Part shown: positions 50,444 to 59,509 of the stretch, in pieces
Layout of the letters: each line of letters opens with the position of its first letter
How positions within the stretch are numbered: position 1 is the stretch's first letter
Origin: Archangium gephyra
GTDB lineage: Bacteria; Myxococcota; Myxococcia; Myxococcales; Myxococcaceae
DNA length: 64,000 nucleotides
Reading direction: 5' to 3'
Assembly (NCBI RefSeq): GCF_001027285.1
Contig: NZ_CP011509.1
Span: forward strand, 5,728,501 to 5,792,500
Notes under the pieces: generated by a model
What the model was told of the DNA's origin: nothing
Databases searched by the model: none
What the model saw: the letters and a program-made list of their open reading frames with translations, nothing else
Translations under genes and position numbers: made by a program

Positions 50444-51838
50444 ATGGCCTACAGGATGAACATGCCCCCGAAGGAAGAGCGGGCCTCGCAGCGGCTTTTC
50501 GGTACCGACGGTGTCCGGGGCGTCGCCAACGTCTACCCGATGACCGCGGAAGTCGCGATGCAGCTGGGCCGTGCGCTCGCGCACCTCATCCGCAACGGGC
50601 CCCACCGGCACCGCGTCATCATCGGCAAGGACACCCGGTTGTCCGGCTACATGCTGGAGCAGGCGCTCGCCGCGGGCCTCACCTCCATGGGCGTGGATGT
50701 GGACCTGGTGGGTCCGCTGCCCACCCCGGGCATCGCCAACCTCACCACCTCGATGCGGGCGGACGCGGGCGCCGTCATCTCCGCCTCCCACAACCCGTAC
50801 CAGGACAACGGCATCAAGTTCTTCTGGCGCGACGGCTTCAAGCTGCCGGACGAGACCGAGGCGAAGATTGAAGAGCTGGTGGCCAGCGGCGCCATCGACT
50901 CCATCCGCCCCACCGCGACGAAGATCGGCCGGGCCTTCCGCCTGGAGGACGCCCGCGGCCGCTACATCGTCTTCCTCAAGACGTGCTTCCCCCGCGAGCT
51001 GACGCTGGAGGGGATGACCATCGTCGTCGACTGCGCCAACGGCGCCGCCTACAAGACGGCCCCCGCGGTGCTCGAGGAGCTGGGCGCCAAGGTGATTGCC
51101 CTGGGCGTGCAGCCGGACGGCAAGAACATCAACCACAAGTGCGGCGCGCTCCACCCGGAGAACCTGTCGCGCGCGGTGGTCAAGCACGGGGCCCACCTGG
51201 GTATCGCCCTGGACGGCGACGCGGACCGCCTCATCGTCGTGGACGAGAAGGGCAACGTGGTGGATGGCGACGCCATCATGGCCATCTGCACCGGCGAGCT
51301 CGTCACCCGCAAGGAGCTCAAGAAGAAGACGCTCGTCTCCACGGTGATGAGCAACATCGGCCTGGAGCGGGCGGTGGCTCGCTGGGGCGTGAAGGTGGTC
51401 CGCACCAAGGTGGGTGACCGCTACGTCGTCGAGGAGATGCGCAGGAACGGCTACAACATCGGCGGCGAGCAGAGCGGCCACCTCATCTTCTCGGACCACA
51501 CCACCACGGGCGACGGCACCCTGGCCGCGCTCCAGCTCCTGGCCGTCATGTGCCGCCAGCAGAAGCCGGTGAGCGAGCTGGCCTCCATCTTCCAGCCGGT
51601 GCCGCAGACGCTCGTCAACGTGGTGGTCAAGCAGAAGCGCGAGCTGGGCGAGCTGCCCACCGTGATGAAGGCCATCCAGGACGTGGAGAAGAAGCTGGGC
51701 AAGGACGGCCGGGTGCTGGTGCGCTTCTCCGGTACCGAGCCCAAGGCCCGCGTCCTCATCGAGGGCATCGACGCCGCGCGCAACGAGCAGTACGCCCGGG
51801 AGATCGCCGAGGCGCTCTCCAAGGCTCTGAACGGTTGA
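50444..51838 (+). CDS. glmM: Phosphoglucosamine mutase
   Basis: 464-aa enzyme converting glucosamine-6-phosphate to glucosamine-1-phosphate for peptidoglycan and LPS precursors. Motifs: [13 protein letters not shown] near the start, the phosphoserine loop [16 protein letters not shown] (Ser115), the metal site [22 protein letters not shown] (sugar specificity) and the phosphate-binding [15 protein letters not shown]. The ATG at 50444 is preceded by GGTGGAG; an in-frame GTG 15 bases earlier is a weaker choice, and an ATG at residue 7 could also serve. The leader of about 190 bases after folP holds one hairpin. Confidence 0.96.
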   Translation: MAYRMNMPPKEERASQRLFGTDGVRGVANVYPMTAEVAMQLGRALAHLIRNGPHRHRVIIGKDTRLSGYMLEQALAAGLTSMGVDVDLVGPLPTPGIANLTTSMRADAGAVISASHNPYQDNGIKFFWRDGFKLPDETEAKIEELVASGAIDSIRPTATKIGRAFRLEDARGRYIVFLKTCFPRELTLEGMTIVVDCANGAAYKTAPAVLEELGAKVIALGVQPDGKNINHKCGALHPENLSRAVVKHGAHLGIALDGDADRLIVVDEKGNVVDGDAIMAICTGELVTRKELKKKTLVSTVMSNIGLERAVARWGVKVVRTKVGDRYVVEEMRRNGYNIGGEQSGHLIFSDHTTTGDGTLAALQLLAVMCRQQKPVSELASIFQPVPQTLVNVVVKQKRELGELPTVMKAIQDVEKKLGKDGRVLVRFSGTEPKARVLIEGIDAARNEQYAREIAEALSKALNG

Positions 51839-51924
51839 CTTCCGGTCTCGGGCCGCCAATAGAAGGGCGCGCACGGGCCGGAACGGACCAGGTTCCGGCC
51901 TGAAGCGCGCGAGGAGCGGCCGAG

Positions 51925-52650
51925 ATGGGACAGCGATTGGGTGTGAATGTGGACCACGTGGCCACGCTGCGTCAGGCGCGGCGGACCACGTATCCGGATC
52001 CGGTGACGGCGGCGGCCATGGCCGAGCTGGCCGGTGCCGGGCAGATCACCATCCACCTGCGCGAGGACCGGCGCCACATCCAGGAGCGCGACCTGCGCAT
52101 CCTCCGGGAGACGGTCCAGACGCTGCTCAACCTGGAGATGGCCGCCACCCAGGAGATGGTGAAGATCGCCTACGAGCACAAGCCGGACGTGGTGACGCTC
52201 GTGCCCGAGCGGCGCGAGGAGCTCACCACCGAGGGCGGGCTCGACGTGGCCGGCCAGCGCGACCACATCGCGAAGATCATCAAGAACCTCAAGGACGGGG
52301 AGATCACCGTCTCGCTGTTCATCGACCCGGACCTGGACCAGGTGCGCGCGTCGCACAAGGTGAACGCGGACCGGATTGAGCTGCACACCGGGCGCTACTG
52401 CGAGGCGCGCAACGAGCGCGAGCGGGCGCGGGAGCTGAGCCGCATCGTCGACGCGGCGAAGGCGGCGGCGCGGCTGGGCATGAGCGTGGCCGCGGGCCAC
52501 GGGCTCAACTACGACAACGTGCTGCCCATCGCTCGCATCCAGGAGATCGACGAGCTGAACATCGGGCACTCCATCGTCGCTCGGGCCGTGCTGGTGGGCT
52601 TCGAGCGGGCGGTGCGGGAGATGTTCGAGCTGATGCGCAACCCGGGGTAG
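51925..52650 (+). CDS. pdxJ: Pyridoxine 5'-phosphate synthase
   Basis: 241-aa TIM-barrel enzyme that condenses 1-deoxyxylulose-5-phosphate with aminoacetone phosphate to make pyridoxine phosphate. [51 protein letters not shown], the catalytic [12 protein letters not shown] and [10 protein letters not shown] are all intact. GAGGAG at 51911-51916 supports the start. It heads the run pdxJ-acpS-nnr-tsaE, with gaps of 6, 3 and -4 bases, so the four form one operon. Confidence 0.96.
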   Translation: MGQRLGVNVDHVATLRQARRTTYPDPVTAAAMAELAGAGQITIHLREDRRHIQERDLRILRETVQTLLNLEMAATQEMVKIAYEHKPDVVTLVPERREELTTEGGLDVAGQRDHIAKIIKNLKDGEITVSLFIDPDLDQVRASHKVNADRIELHTGRYCEARNERERARELSRIVDAAKAAARLGMSVAAGHGLNYDNVLPIARIQEIDELNIGHSIVARAVLVGFERAVREMFELMRNPG

Positions 52651-52656
52651 GGCGCC

Positions 52657-53034
52657 ATGGCAATCCTCGGCCTGGGGATGGACATCTGCTCGGTGGAGCG
52701 CATCCAGCGCATCCTGGATGGGCCGCGCGCCGAGCGTTTCCTCGAGCGCGTGTACACGAAGGCGGAGCGGGACCTGTGTGGCGCGCGGGCGGATGCCGCG
52801 AGTGCCTACGCGGCCCGCTTCGCCGCCAAGGAGGCCCTGGTGAAGGCGCTGGGCGCCCCGCCGGGCCTCACCTGGCAGGACATGGAAGTGGTGCGCGAGG
52901 GCGGCCCGCCCCGGTTCCGCCTCTCGGGGGTGGCGCTCGCGGAGATGGAGAAGCGGCGCGCGGAGGCCCTCCTCGCGCTCACCCATGACGCCGGAGTCGC
53001 CGCCGCGACGGTGATTCTGCAAGACAGGAGCTGA
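52657..53034 (+). CDS. acpS: Holo-[acyl-carrier-protein] synthase
   Basis: 125-aa phosphopantetheinyl transferase that activates acyl carrier protein with CoA. The two Mg2+/CoA motifs are present: LGMDICSVERIQRIL (Asp8-equivalent) and AARFAAKEALVKALG (Glu of the KEA motif). The length is standard. It begins 6 bases after pdxJ, an association common in proteobacteria. Confidence 0.95.
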   Translation: MAILGLGMDICSVERIQRILDGPRAERFLERVYTKAERDLCGARADAASAYAARFAAKEALVKALGAPPGLTWQDMEVVREGGPPRFRLSGVALAEMEKRRAEALLALTHDAGVAAATVILQDRS

Positions 53035-53037
53035 GCC

Positions 53038-54567
53038 ATGCGCCGTGTCCTCACCGCCGCCCGGATGCGCGCGGCCGACCAGGCCGCCGAAGCCCGTTTC
53101 GGCATGCCCTCGCCGCTGCTGATGGAGAACGCCGGCCGGTGGCTGGCGGACGCGGCGCGCGAGCTGGGCACCACCGCCTTGCGGTACGTGGTGGTGTGCG
53201 GGCCCGGCAATAACGGTGGGGATGGGCTGGTGGCGGCGCGCTTCCTCCACATCTCCGGCCTGCGCGTGACGCTGGTGCTGGTGGGAGACCGGGCGAAGCT
53301 GACGCCCGAGTCCCAGCGCAACCTGCACGCGCTGGAGCCGTACAAGCTCCAGCCCCAGCCAATCGGCTCGGTGGAGGCGAGGGCGGGGGACGTGGTGGTG
53401 GATGCGCTCTTCGGCACGGGGCTCACCCGGGCCCCGGCGGGGGAGTTCGCCGAGGCCATCCAGCACATGCTCCGCTGGCGCGCGGCCGGGGCGAAGGTGG
53501 TGGCCGCGGACATCCCCTCGGGGCTGCACACGGACACCGGCGAGCCCTTCACCCCCTGCGTCGAGGCGGACATCACCGTCACCTTCGGCTTCTACAAGCA
53601 GGGGCAGGTGCTGGAGCCCGGTGCCACCCTGTGCGGTGACCTGCGGTGCGTGGACATCGGCATTCCTCCCGAGGCCGCCACCCCCCAGGAGGGCCGGGAG
53701 CTGTTCCTCCTCGAGGAGGCGGACGCGCGAGGCACCATCGCTCCGCGCCGCTCGGACACGCACAAGGGGAGCTACGGGCACGTGCTGGTGGTGGCCGGCA
53801 GTCACGGCAAGTCCGGCGCGGCGGCCATGTCCGCCCTGGGTGCGCTGCGCGGTGGCGCGGGGCTCGTCACCGTGGCCACCCGCTCCGAGGTGGTGGAGTC
53901 GGTGCTCGGCCACGCGCCCGAGGTGATGGGCTGGCCCCTGGAGAACCGGGGGCCGCTCGGGATGGCGGACCTGGAGCCGTTGCTGGAGGCGGCGGCGAAA
54001 AAGGACGTGCTCGTCATCGGCCCGGGCATTCCCCGCGGCGACGAGACGGTGAAGCTGCTGGGGGAGCTGCTCTCCCGCGTGGATGTGCCCGCCGTGCTGG
54101 ACGCGGACGCGCTCAATGCCGTCGCCACCGACCTGGAGGTGCTCCGCCGGGCGAAGGGGCCGGTGGTGCTCACCCCGCACCCGGGGGAGATGTCTCGCCT
54201 CACCGGCGTGCCCACGAAGGACCTGCAGAAGGCCCGGGTGGAGGTGTCCCGGGACTTCGCGCGCACCCACGAGGTGACCCTGGTCCTCAAGGGCGCGCGG
54301 ACCCTCATCGCGCACCAGGATGGCACCGTGTACGTCAACCCCACGGGCAACCCGGGCATGGCCACCGGGGGCATGGGTGATGTGCTGAGCGGATTGCTGG
54401 GCGCGTTGCTGGCGCAGGGCCTGAAGCTCCCCGAGGCCGCGTGGACGGGCGTGTACGCGCACGGGTTGTCGGCGGACCTGATGGTGGCCCGGCGTGGGCG
54501 GATGGGACTGATCGCCACGGACGTGGCCAAGGGGATGTGCAACGTGTGGACGAGGTGGAACCGATGA
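53038..54567 (+). CDS. nnr: Bifunctional NAD(P)H-hydrate epimerase and ADP-dependent dehydratase
   Basis: 509-aa fusion that repairs hydrated NAD(P)H. The N-terminal epimerase (about 1-210) has DQAAEARFGMPSPLLMENAG, VCGPGNNGGDGLVAARFL and VDALFGTGL. The C-terminal dehydratase of ribokinase-like fold (about 225-505) has HKGSYGHVLVVAGSHGKSGAA, VIGPGIPRG, VLDADALNAV, VLTPHPGEMSRLTGV and the catalytic NPTGNPGMATGGMGDVLSG with Asp in GMGDVLSG. Starts 3 bases after acpS and ends overlapping tsaE. Confidence 0.95.
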   Translation: MRRVLTAARMRAADQAAEARFGMPSPLLMENAGRWLADAARELGTTALRYVVVCGPGNNGGDGLVAARFLHISGLRVTLVLVGDRAKLTPESQRNLHALEPYKLQPQPIGSVEARAGDVVVDALFGTGLTRAPAGEFAEAIQHMLRWRAAGAKVVAADIPSGLHTDTGEPFTPCVEADITVTFGFYKQGQVLEPGATLCGDLRCVDIGIPPEAATPQEGRELFLLEEADARGTIAPRRSDTHKGSYGHVLVVAGSHGKSGAAAMSALGALRGGAGLVTVATRSEVVESVLGHAPEVMGWPLENRGPLGMADLEPLLEAAAKKDVLVIGPGIPRGDETVKLLGELLSRVDVPAVLDADALNAVATDLEVLRRAKGPVVLTPHPGEMSRLTGVPTKDLQKARVEVSRDFARTHEVTLVLKGARTLIAHQDGTVYVNPTGNPGMATGGMGDVLSGLLGALLAQGLKLPEAAWTGVYAHGLSADLMVARRGRMGLIATDVAKGMCNVWTRWNR

Positions 54568-55049
54568 GCACGCCCACGCTGAGCCGCACGCTGCTCTCGC
54601 GCTCGCCCGAGGAGACCCACCGCCTGGGGCTGAGACTCGGGCAGTTACTCCAGCCCGGGGACTTCGTGGGGCTGGTGGGCGATCTGGGCGCGGGCAAGAC
54701 GCACCTGGTGCGCGGCGTGGCCGAGGGCGCGGGCGTCTCCCGCTCGGAGGTAGCGAGCCCCACCTTCGCCATCGTCTACCCGTACCGGGGCCGGCTGCCG
54801 CTGTACCACGCGGACCTCTATCGGTTGGCCGACTACGACGAGCTGTACGCCACGGGCTTCCTGGATCTGGTGGGCGGGGACGGCGCGGTGCTGGTCGAGT
54901 GGCTGGACAGGATTCCCCAGGCCGCGCCTCGCGAGTTCCTGCGCATCACCCTCCGGGACGCGGGCGAGGACTCCCGTGAGCTGGTGGTGGAGGCCTGGGG
55001 CGTCCGGCCCGCGGAGCTGCTGAAGGCGTGGCTGCCCGCGGAACGCTGA
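54564..55049 (+). CDS. tsaE: tRNA t6A37 biosynthesis ATPase TsaE
   Basis: 161-aa P-loop protein that works with TsaB and TsaD to form threonylcarbamoyl-adenosine at A37 of tRNAs reading ANN codons. Walker A GDLGAGKTHLVRG, the family strand SPTFAIVYPYRG, YHADLYRL and the VLVEWLDRIP motif are present. The ATG overlaps the nnr stop (ATGA), indicating coupled translation. The nnr-tsaE order is conserved widely. Confidence 0.95.
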   Translation: MSTPTLSRTLLSRSPEETHRLGLRLGQLLQPGDFVGLVGDLGAGKTHLVRGVAEGAGVSRSEVASPTFAIVYPYRGRLPLYHADLYRLADYDELYATGFLDLVGGDGAVLVEWLDRIPQAAPREFLRITLRDAGEDSRELVVEAWGVRPAELLKAWLPAER

Positions 55050-55069
55050 GTGGCGAACATCGTAAGGCT

Positions 55070-55090
55070 CCCTCTCCCCCTGGGAGAGGG
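55070..55090. repeat. Dispersed REP-like palindrome
   Basis: CCCTCTCCC (55070-55078) is mirrored exactly by GGGAGAGGG (55082-55090), followed by CAGGGGTGAGG. This string and its flank have the look of the short GC-rich palindromes spread in many copies through some high-GC genomes. Placed 20 bases after the tsaE stop, it may also end transcription of the pdxJ operon. Confidence 0.6.
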
Positions 55091-55155
55091 CAGGGGTGAG
55101 GATCGTCCCCCGCTCGCCGTCCTACGCGGTCCGCTCCGGGTCTATCCTGGGCCCC

Positions 55156-55581
55156 ATGAACCTCTCCCACACCGTGAAGTGGTTCCTGCTCGTCCCACTC
55201 GTCAGCGTGATGTGGGCGGGGTGTGGCGCCATCGAGCCGCCGCCTCCGTCCTATCCCCACGCCACCGTCACCTTCGACGTGACGGTGCCCGCGGACACTC
55301 CGGCCAATGTGGTCGTCACCGTGGTGGGCTCGGATCCGTCACTCGGGGGCGGGACGGCTCCGGGCTTCCGTCTGCGCCGCCAGGAGACGCACTACCTGGG
55401 CTCGGTGCGCCTCCCCGTCGGCGAGGAGGTCTCGTTCGAGCTCTGGGTGGACGAGGCCTGGCGTCCCGAGCTCTCCGCGGAGGGCTCACCGGTGCCTCGC
55501 CACTCCTTCCGGGTGGATGGGGACATGACGGTGAACGCCACCGTGGAGCGCTGGGGCGAGCCCGGCCAGGGACCTCGGTGA
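55156..55581 (+). CDS. Small lipoprotein with beta-sandwich domain
   Basis: 141-aa lipoprotein (HTVKWFLLVPLVSVMWAGC). The mature part is a run of beta strands (HATVTFDVTVPADTPANVVVTV, SVRLPVGEEVSFELWV) like a starch-binding or transthyretin-type sandwich; no family is certain. The ATG at 55156 is chosen for the signal peptide; the frame is open 20 codons further up without a signal. It is convergent with the next gene 7 bases away. Confidence 0.68.
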   Translation: MNLSHTVKWFLLVPLVSVMWAGCGAIEPPPPSYPHATVTFDVTVPADTPANVVVTVVGSDPSLGGGTAPGFRLRRQETHYLGSVRLPVGEEVSFELWVDEAWRPELSAEGSPVPRHSFRVDGDMTVNATVERWGEPGQGPR

Positions 55582-55588
55582 AGGTCCG

Positions 55589-56755
55589 TCAGTAGACGGC
55601 GAGCCCCACCGACCACGAGCTGATGAACTGGCGGGTGTCCGCGCTGGCGGTGGGCAGCCAGTCCTGGTTCCAGCGGAAGGTGAGCCCCAGGCGCGTGGCG
55701 ATCTCGAACTCGGCGAGCGCGCCGAAGGAGACATAGGGCCGCTGGCCACTCGTGGTGGGCAGTGCCCCGCCCTGCGAGGCGGACCACGACTGCCCGCCCC
55801 CAACGAAGGGGCCCAGGTGCAGGCGCCACAAGGTGATGGGGTACCACTGGGCCTCCAGGCCGAGGCGCACGTTGTAGTAGCCACCGCCGCTGACCTCGCC
55901 GGTCTGCAGGCGCGTGTCCGCGAGGAGGCCGAACCGCTTCAACGGGTAGTAGCCGAGCGCGAAGCGGAAGCCGAGGCTCCGCGGATCCAGCCCACCGGGC
56001 AGCGCGAGCCGATCCTCGCCCGCGCCGAACTGGTACGAGAAACCCGCGCGATTGAGCGGCGCGGCCCCTCGCAGCCACATGCCGGCGCCCTCTCGGCCCG
56101 ACAGCGTGGCCCGCTCGACATCCCTCAAATGCTCGGGGGTGAGCTCGTCGAGCCGCACGGTGCTCTGGCCTCCGTAGCGGTGCCAGAGGTGCACCGGGTG
56201 CTGCGGATGCACGGCGACCGAGCCCTCGTAGCGGGCGCCCTCGGTGGCGGCGAGCGCGATGCCGACCACGACACCCACGGCGATGACCACCACGATGGCC
56301 TCGCCCACGTTGCCGATGTTTCCGGAGCCGGAGGACGAGGATGAGGACGCGCCGCTCCCGGTCGAGCCGCCGCCGGACACGCCTCCGGAGACGGGTGACG
56401 CATCGTGCACGGCGGACCGTGTGTAGACGGGCGGGTCATAATAGGGCGCGCCGAAGTGGAGGTAGTAGTCGGGGACCCAATAGCCGTGCAGGCCCATGGA
56501 GTAGCCCGGCGGCGGCGGCCCCTCCTGGGGGGGATACCAGGGCCCGGCCGGCTCCGGCTCCGTGTCCGTCGTGAACTGCTGCACGGCGTACACGTTCTGG
56601 CCACGTGCCTCGGGAGGCTCGTGCGCGATCCGCTCCAGCTCCGTCCGTGAAATCTCGTAGTGGTGGCCGAGGCACCCGCTCGTCAGCACCGCGACGAGGG
56701 TGGTGAGGGCCTGCAGCCGCAGGTGGACTGGAAGGGGGGGGCGTCTCGTGCTCAT
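55589..56755 (-). CDS. Outer-membrane-like beta-barrel lipoprotein
   Basis: 388-aa exported protein with a lipobox-like LTSGC at about residue 28. Pro/Tyr-rich and Ser/Gly-rich linkers precede one hydrophobic Gly/Val helix (GEAIVVVIAVGVVVGIALA, about 152-170). The C-terminal 200 residues have alternating amphipathic strands (LGFRFALGYYPLKRFGLLAD, YYNVRLGLEAQWYP, FGALAEFEIATRLGLTFRWN) ending VGLAVY, which suits a small membrane barrel. No family is named. It lies 70 bases downstream of the beta-propeller lipoprotein gene on the same strand. Confidence 0.65.
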   Translation of the reverse strand: MSTRRPPLPVHLRLQALTTLVAVLTSGCLGHHYEISRTELERIAHEPPEARGQNVYAVQQFTTDTEPEPAGPWYPPQEGPPPPGYSMGLHGYWVPDYYLHFGAPYYDPPVYTRSAVHDASPVSGGVSGGGSTGSGASSSSSSGSGNIGNVGEAIVVVIAVGVVVGIALAATEGARYEGSVAVHPQHPVHLWHRYGGQSTVRLDELTPEHLRDVERATLSGREGAGMWLRGAAPLNRAGFSYQFGAGEDRLALPGGLDPRSLGFRFALGYYPLKRFGLLADTRLQTGEVSGGGYYNVRLGLEAQWYPITLWRLHLGPFVGGGQSWSASQGGALPTTSGQRPYVSFGALAEFEIATRLGLTFRWNQDWLPTASADTRQFISSWSVGLAVY

Positions 56756-56825
56756 ACGGCTCTCCTGCCGGGGGTGCTCCGGGTCTTGCCAGGGCCAGCC
56801 TGGGACGGACGGGCTCGTGTTTCAT

Positions 56826-58172
56826 TCACCACATCAATTGCATCTCGGTCAGCCACGGGCGCCCGGTGTCCGCGTCGAAGGCCTGCACCCAGAGGCCCGG
56901 GCTCTCGCTCCCGGTGAGCATCACGCTGTCCCAGAGGAGCTCCGGGGTGACCAGGTTGATGAAGAAGGGCTCGCGAGAGTAGGGCGGGAGATGGGCCACC
57001 GGGGACTCCCAGACCGGCTTGCCCGTGGCGGCGTCCAGGGCGACGAGCTTCTTGTCCGGCCCGATGGAGTGGAAGAGCGTGACGAGGAGCCGGTCCCCAC
57101 GCTGCAACACGTCCACCTTGTCGAACTGGCCGGGGTCCGCCATCCGGCGCCTCCAGAGCACCCCGCCCGAGGCATCACGCAGAACCACCTCCACCGGCGC
57201 CCCCTCTTCGACGACGAGCTCGACGAGGCCGGCGATGCCACCGTCCCGGGCCGTCAGAAACGAGGACGCGTGGAAGTCCAGCTGCCGCTCCACGCCGCCA
57301 TCGGAGGCCCGGAGGAGGGTGGTGCGGTGCTCCCAGAAAGCCCCGGTGAGCATCAGGTAGCTGTCGCCGAGGTGGACGAGCTGCAGGTTGTTGGGCCCGA
57401 CCTTCGGGAGCCGCTGCTTCCACTTCAGCTCGCCCGAGGCACTCACGCGCCACAGCTCCAGTGCATCCACCAGCTCCACGGTGACGAGGAAATCGTTTCC
57501 CAGCACCGAGAGCGAGGGCTGCCGCTCGATGCGGCTCCACGGGCGCTCTCCCGGCGTCTCCCGTGTGCCCCGGGCCAGGTCTTCCCGCACCTCGTCCAGG
57601 TCTACCTCCGTGTCGGGCTCGCCCGTGGCCGTGTACCGCGCGCGCTCCTCTCCGGTCTCGAGGTCCAGCAGTTGGATCGAGCGGTCCGACAGCAGCACCG
57701 CCACCGTGCCCGGGGCCGTCACGAGCCCCTTGATGGACAGGTCGCCCGTGAAGAAGAGCAACCGCTGCTTCCCGTCCGCCTTGGAGAAGGCCCGGATGAG
57801 ATGGCTCGACACATGGAGCAGGTCCGAGTCCTGCTCATTGAGTCCCATGCACTCTCCGGGAACGTGCGCCGTCCAGCGCTCGCGCCCATCGACGAGGCCC
57901 GAGGCGCGCAGCGTGCCTTCCTCCTCGCTGCTCAACGTGAACAGCAGCGCGTTGTCCTGCTGGACCACCTCGGGCCCGGGGAGCGGGAGGACCCGCGCCA
58001 CCCGTTGCTCCTTCAGGTCGACGATCTTGTTGCCCACCAGCAGATGGCGGCGGCCTTGCTCCGGCGTCATGGTGTGTTCTCGCTCCGTGGTACCGATGTG
58101 CTTCGTCGGAGCGCACTGGAGCGCGCCCAGCACGAGGACCAGCACTGCCACTGCCGCCAAGGGACGAGTCAT
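56826..58172 (-). CDS. PQQ-like beta-propeller lipoprotein
   Basis: 448-aa lipoprotein, signal MTRPLAAVAVLVLVLGALQC with Cys20. The body shows blades of the PQQ-enzyme-like propeller type, for example the strand-turn motif 'LVDGRERWTAHVPGE', 'VSASGELKWKQRL', 'LDAATGKPVWESPVAH', 'FDADTGRPWL', as in BamB-like scaffold proteins. No catalytic residues are visible. The start at 58172 gives the signal sequence; 36 in-frame codons upstream are discarded. A role as an assembly scaffold is possible by analogy. Confidence 0.72.
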   Translation of the reverse strand: MTRPLAAVAVLVLVLGALQCAPTKHIGTTEREHTMTPEQGRRHLLVGNKIVDLKEQRVARVLPLPGPEVVQQDNALLFTLSSEEEGTLRASGLVDGRERWTAHVPGECMGLNEQDSDLLHVSSHLIRAFSKADGKQRLLFFTGDLSIKGLVTAPGTVAVLLSDRSIQLLDLETGEERARYTATGEPDTEVDLDEVREDLARGTRETPGERPWSRIERQPSLSVLGNDFLVTVELVDALELWRVSASGELKWKQRLPKVGPNNLQLVHLGDSYLMLTGAFWEHRTTLLRASDGGVERQLDFHASSFLTARDGGIAGLVELVVEEGAPVEVVLRDASGGVLWRRRMADPGQFDKVDVLQRGDRLLVTLFHSIGPDKKLVALDAATGKPVWESPVAHLPPYSREPFFINLVTPELLWDSVMLTGSESPGLWVQAFDADTGRPWLTEMQLMW

Positions 58173-58282
58173 CGGGCCTGACATTCTGGCACTGGCGGAG
58201 ATTTTCGGACAATCCAGCCGGCGGCCCGCCCCGCTCCGGGGGCCCTTCGCGGCTGGCGGCGGCCTCATGCTAAAAATCACCT

Positions 58283-59509
58283 ATGAGTCAGGAGCCCGAC
58301 GCCGCGCCCTCGCACCCACTGGCCGCCCGGCGCGCCCACCCGTGGCGGGTGCTCATCGTCGATGACGACGAGGCGAGCCGGAAGACGGCGGCGGCCCTGC
58401 TGTCACCTGCTGGCTACGCGCTGGTCTTCGCCAGCAGTGGCCACGAAGCGCTGGACGCCGTGCGCGAGGCCAGTCCGGATCTGGTGCTGCTGGACGTCAT
58501 GATGCCGGGCCTGGATGGCCTCGAGGTCTGCCGCCGGCTGCGCGAGCTCTCGCGGGAAGACTACTTCCCCATCGTCCTCCTCACGGCGCTGGATGGGAGG
58601 CGCGAGGTCGTCCTCGGGCTCGAGGCCGGCGCCGACGACTTCCTCTCCAAGCCGGTGCATGGGGCGGAGCTGCGCGCCCGCGTGGCCAACCTCCTCAAGG
58701 TGCGCGCCTACCACCAGCTGCTCACCACGCAGCGCGACAGCGCCCTGGCCACCGTGGACGAGCTGCGCCAGCAGATCCTCCGGGCCGATCGCCTCGCCAC
58801 GCTCGGCACCTTCGCCGCCGGCGTCAGCCACGAGCTGAACAACATCGCCCAGGTCCTCCACGTCGCCGTCTCCGAGCTGCCCTCGGAGCCCGCGGGCCCG
58901 GAGGAGCAGGACGGCCCGGGCACACGCCAGATGCTCGCCGTGGCGACCCAGCACGTCACCGAGTTGGCCCGCGGCATCCTGCGCATGGCCCGCCCCCAGG
59001 AGGATCGCACGCTCCTGGCCGATCTGGGGCGCACGCTCGTCGAGGTGCGCGACATGCTGCGCATCACCGGCCGGGCCCGGCACGTGCGCCTGTCGCTCGA
59101 GCTGCCCGACTCCCCCTGTGTCATTCCCGCCAGCCCGGTGCATGCGCAACAGGTGTTCCTCAACCTCCTCTCCAACGCCGCGGACGCCCTGTCCGGCACG
59201 CCCCAGCCGGAGATCCAGGCCGGTGTCCGTCACGCTCCCGGAGGCCGCGTCGAGGCCTGGGTCCAGGACAATGGCCCCGGCATGAGCGAGGAGGTGCTCG
59301 CTCGCGTCTTCGAGCCCTTCTTCACCACCAAGCCCGCGGGCCAGGGCACGGGGCTGGGGTTGCCCGTCGTCAAACAGCTCGTCGAGTCGTGGGGCGGGCA
59401 ACTCCACTTCCAGAGCCGGCCAGGGCACGGAACCCGCGTCGTGGTGGACGCGCCGGCCGCCCCCTCGTCCGCCACCACCTCCTCCAACATCCCGAGCCCC
59501 ATCGCGTGA
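58283..59509 (+). CDS. Response regulator-histidine kinase hybrid (REC-HisKA-HATPase)
   Basis: 408-aa soluble hybrid. An N-terminal receiver (about residues 22-140) has the acidic pocket LIVDDDEASRKT, phosphorylation site LVLLDVMMPGLDG and the switch Lys in FLSKPVHGAEL. A coiled linker leads to the H-box FAAGVSHELNNIAQVL and the ATPase with N-box FLNLLSNAADAL, DNGPGMSEEVL, FFTTKPAGQGTGLGLPVVKQ. Having the receiver upstream of the kinase means its activity is likely controlled by phosphate from another kinase. Its stop overlaps the start of the next kinase gene (GTGA), so the two are made together and probably form a relay. Confidence 0.92.
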   Translation: MSQEPDAAPSHPLAARRAHPWRVLIVDDDEASRKTAAALLSPAGYALVFASSGHEALDAVREASPDLVLLDVMMPGLDGLEVCRRLRELSREDYFPIVLLTALDGRREVVLGLEAGADDFLSKPVHGAELRARVANLLKVRAYHQLLTTQRDSALATVDELRQQILRADRLATLGTFAAGVSHELNNIAQVLHVAVSELPSEPAGPEEQDGPGTRQMLAVATQHVTELARGILRMARPQEDRTLLADLGRTLVEVRDMLRITGRARHVRLSLELPDSPCVIPASPVHAQQVFLNLLSNAADALSGTPQPEIQAGVRHAPGGRVEAWVQDNGPGMSEEVLARVFEPFFTTKPAGQGTGLGLPVVKQLVESWGGQLHFQSRPGHGTRVVVDAPAAPSSATTSSNIPSPIA

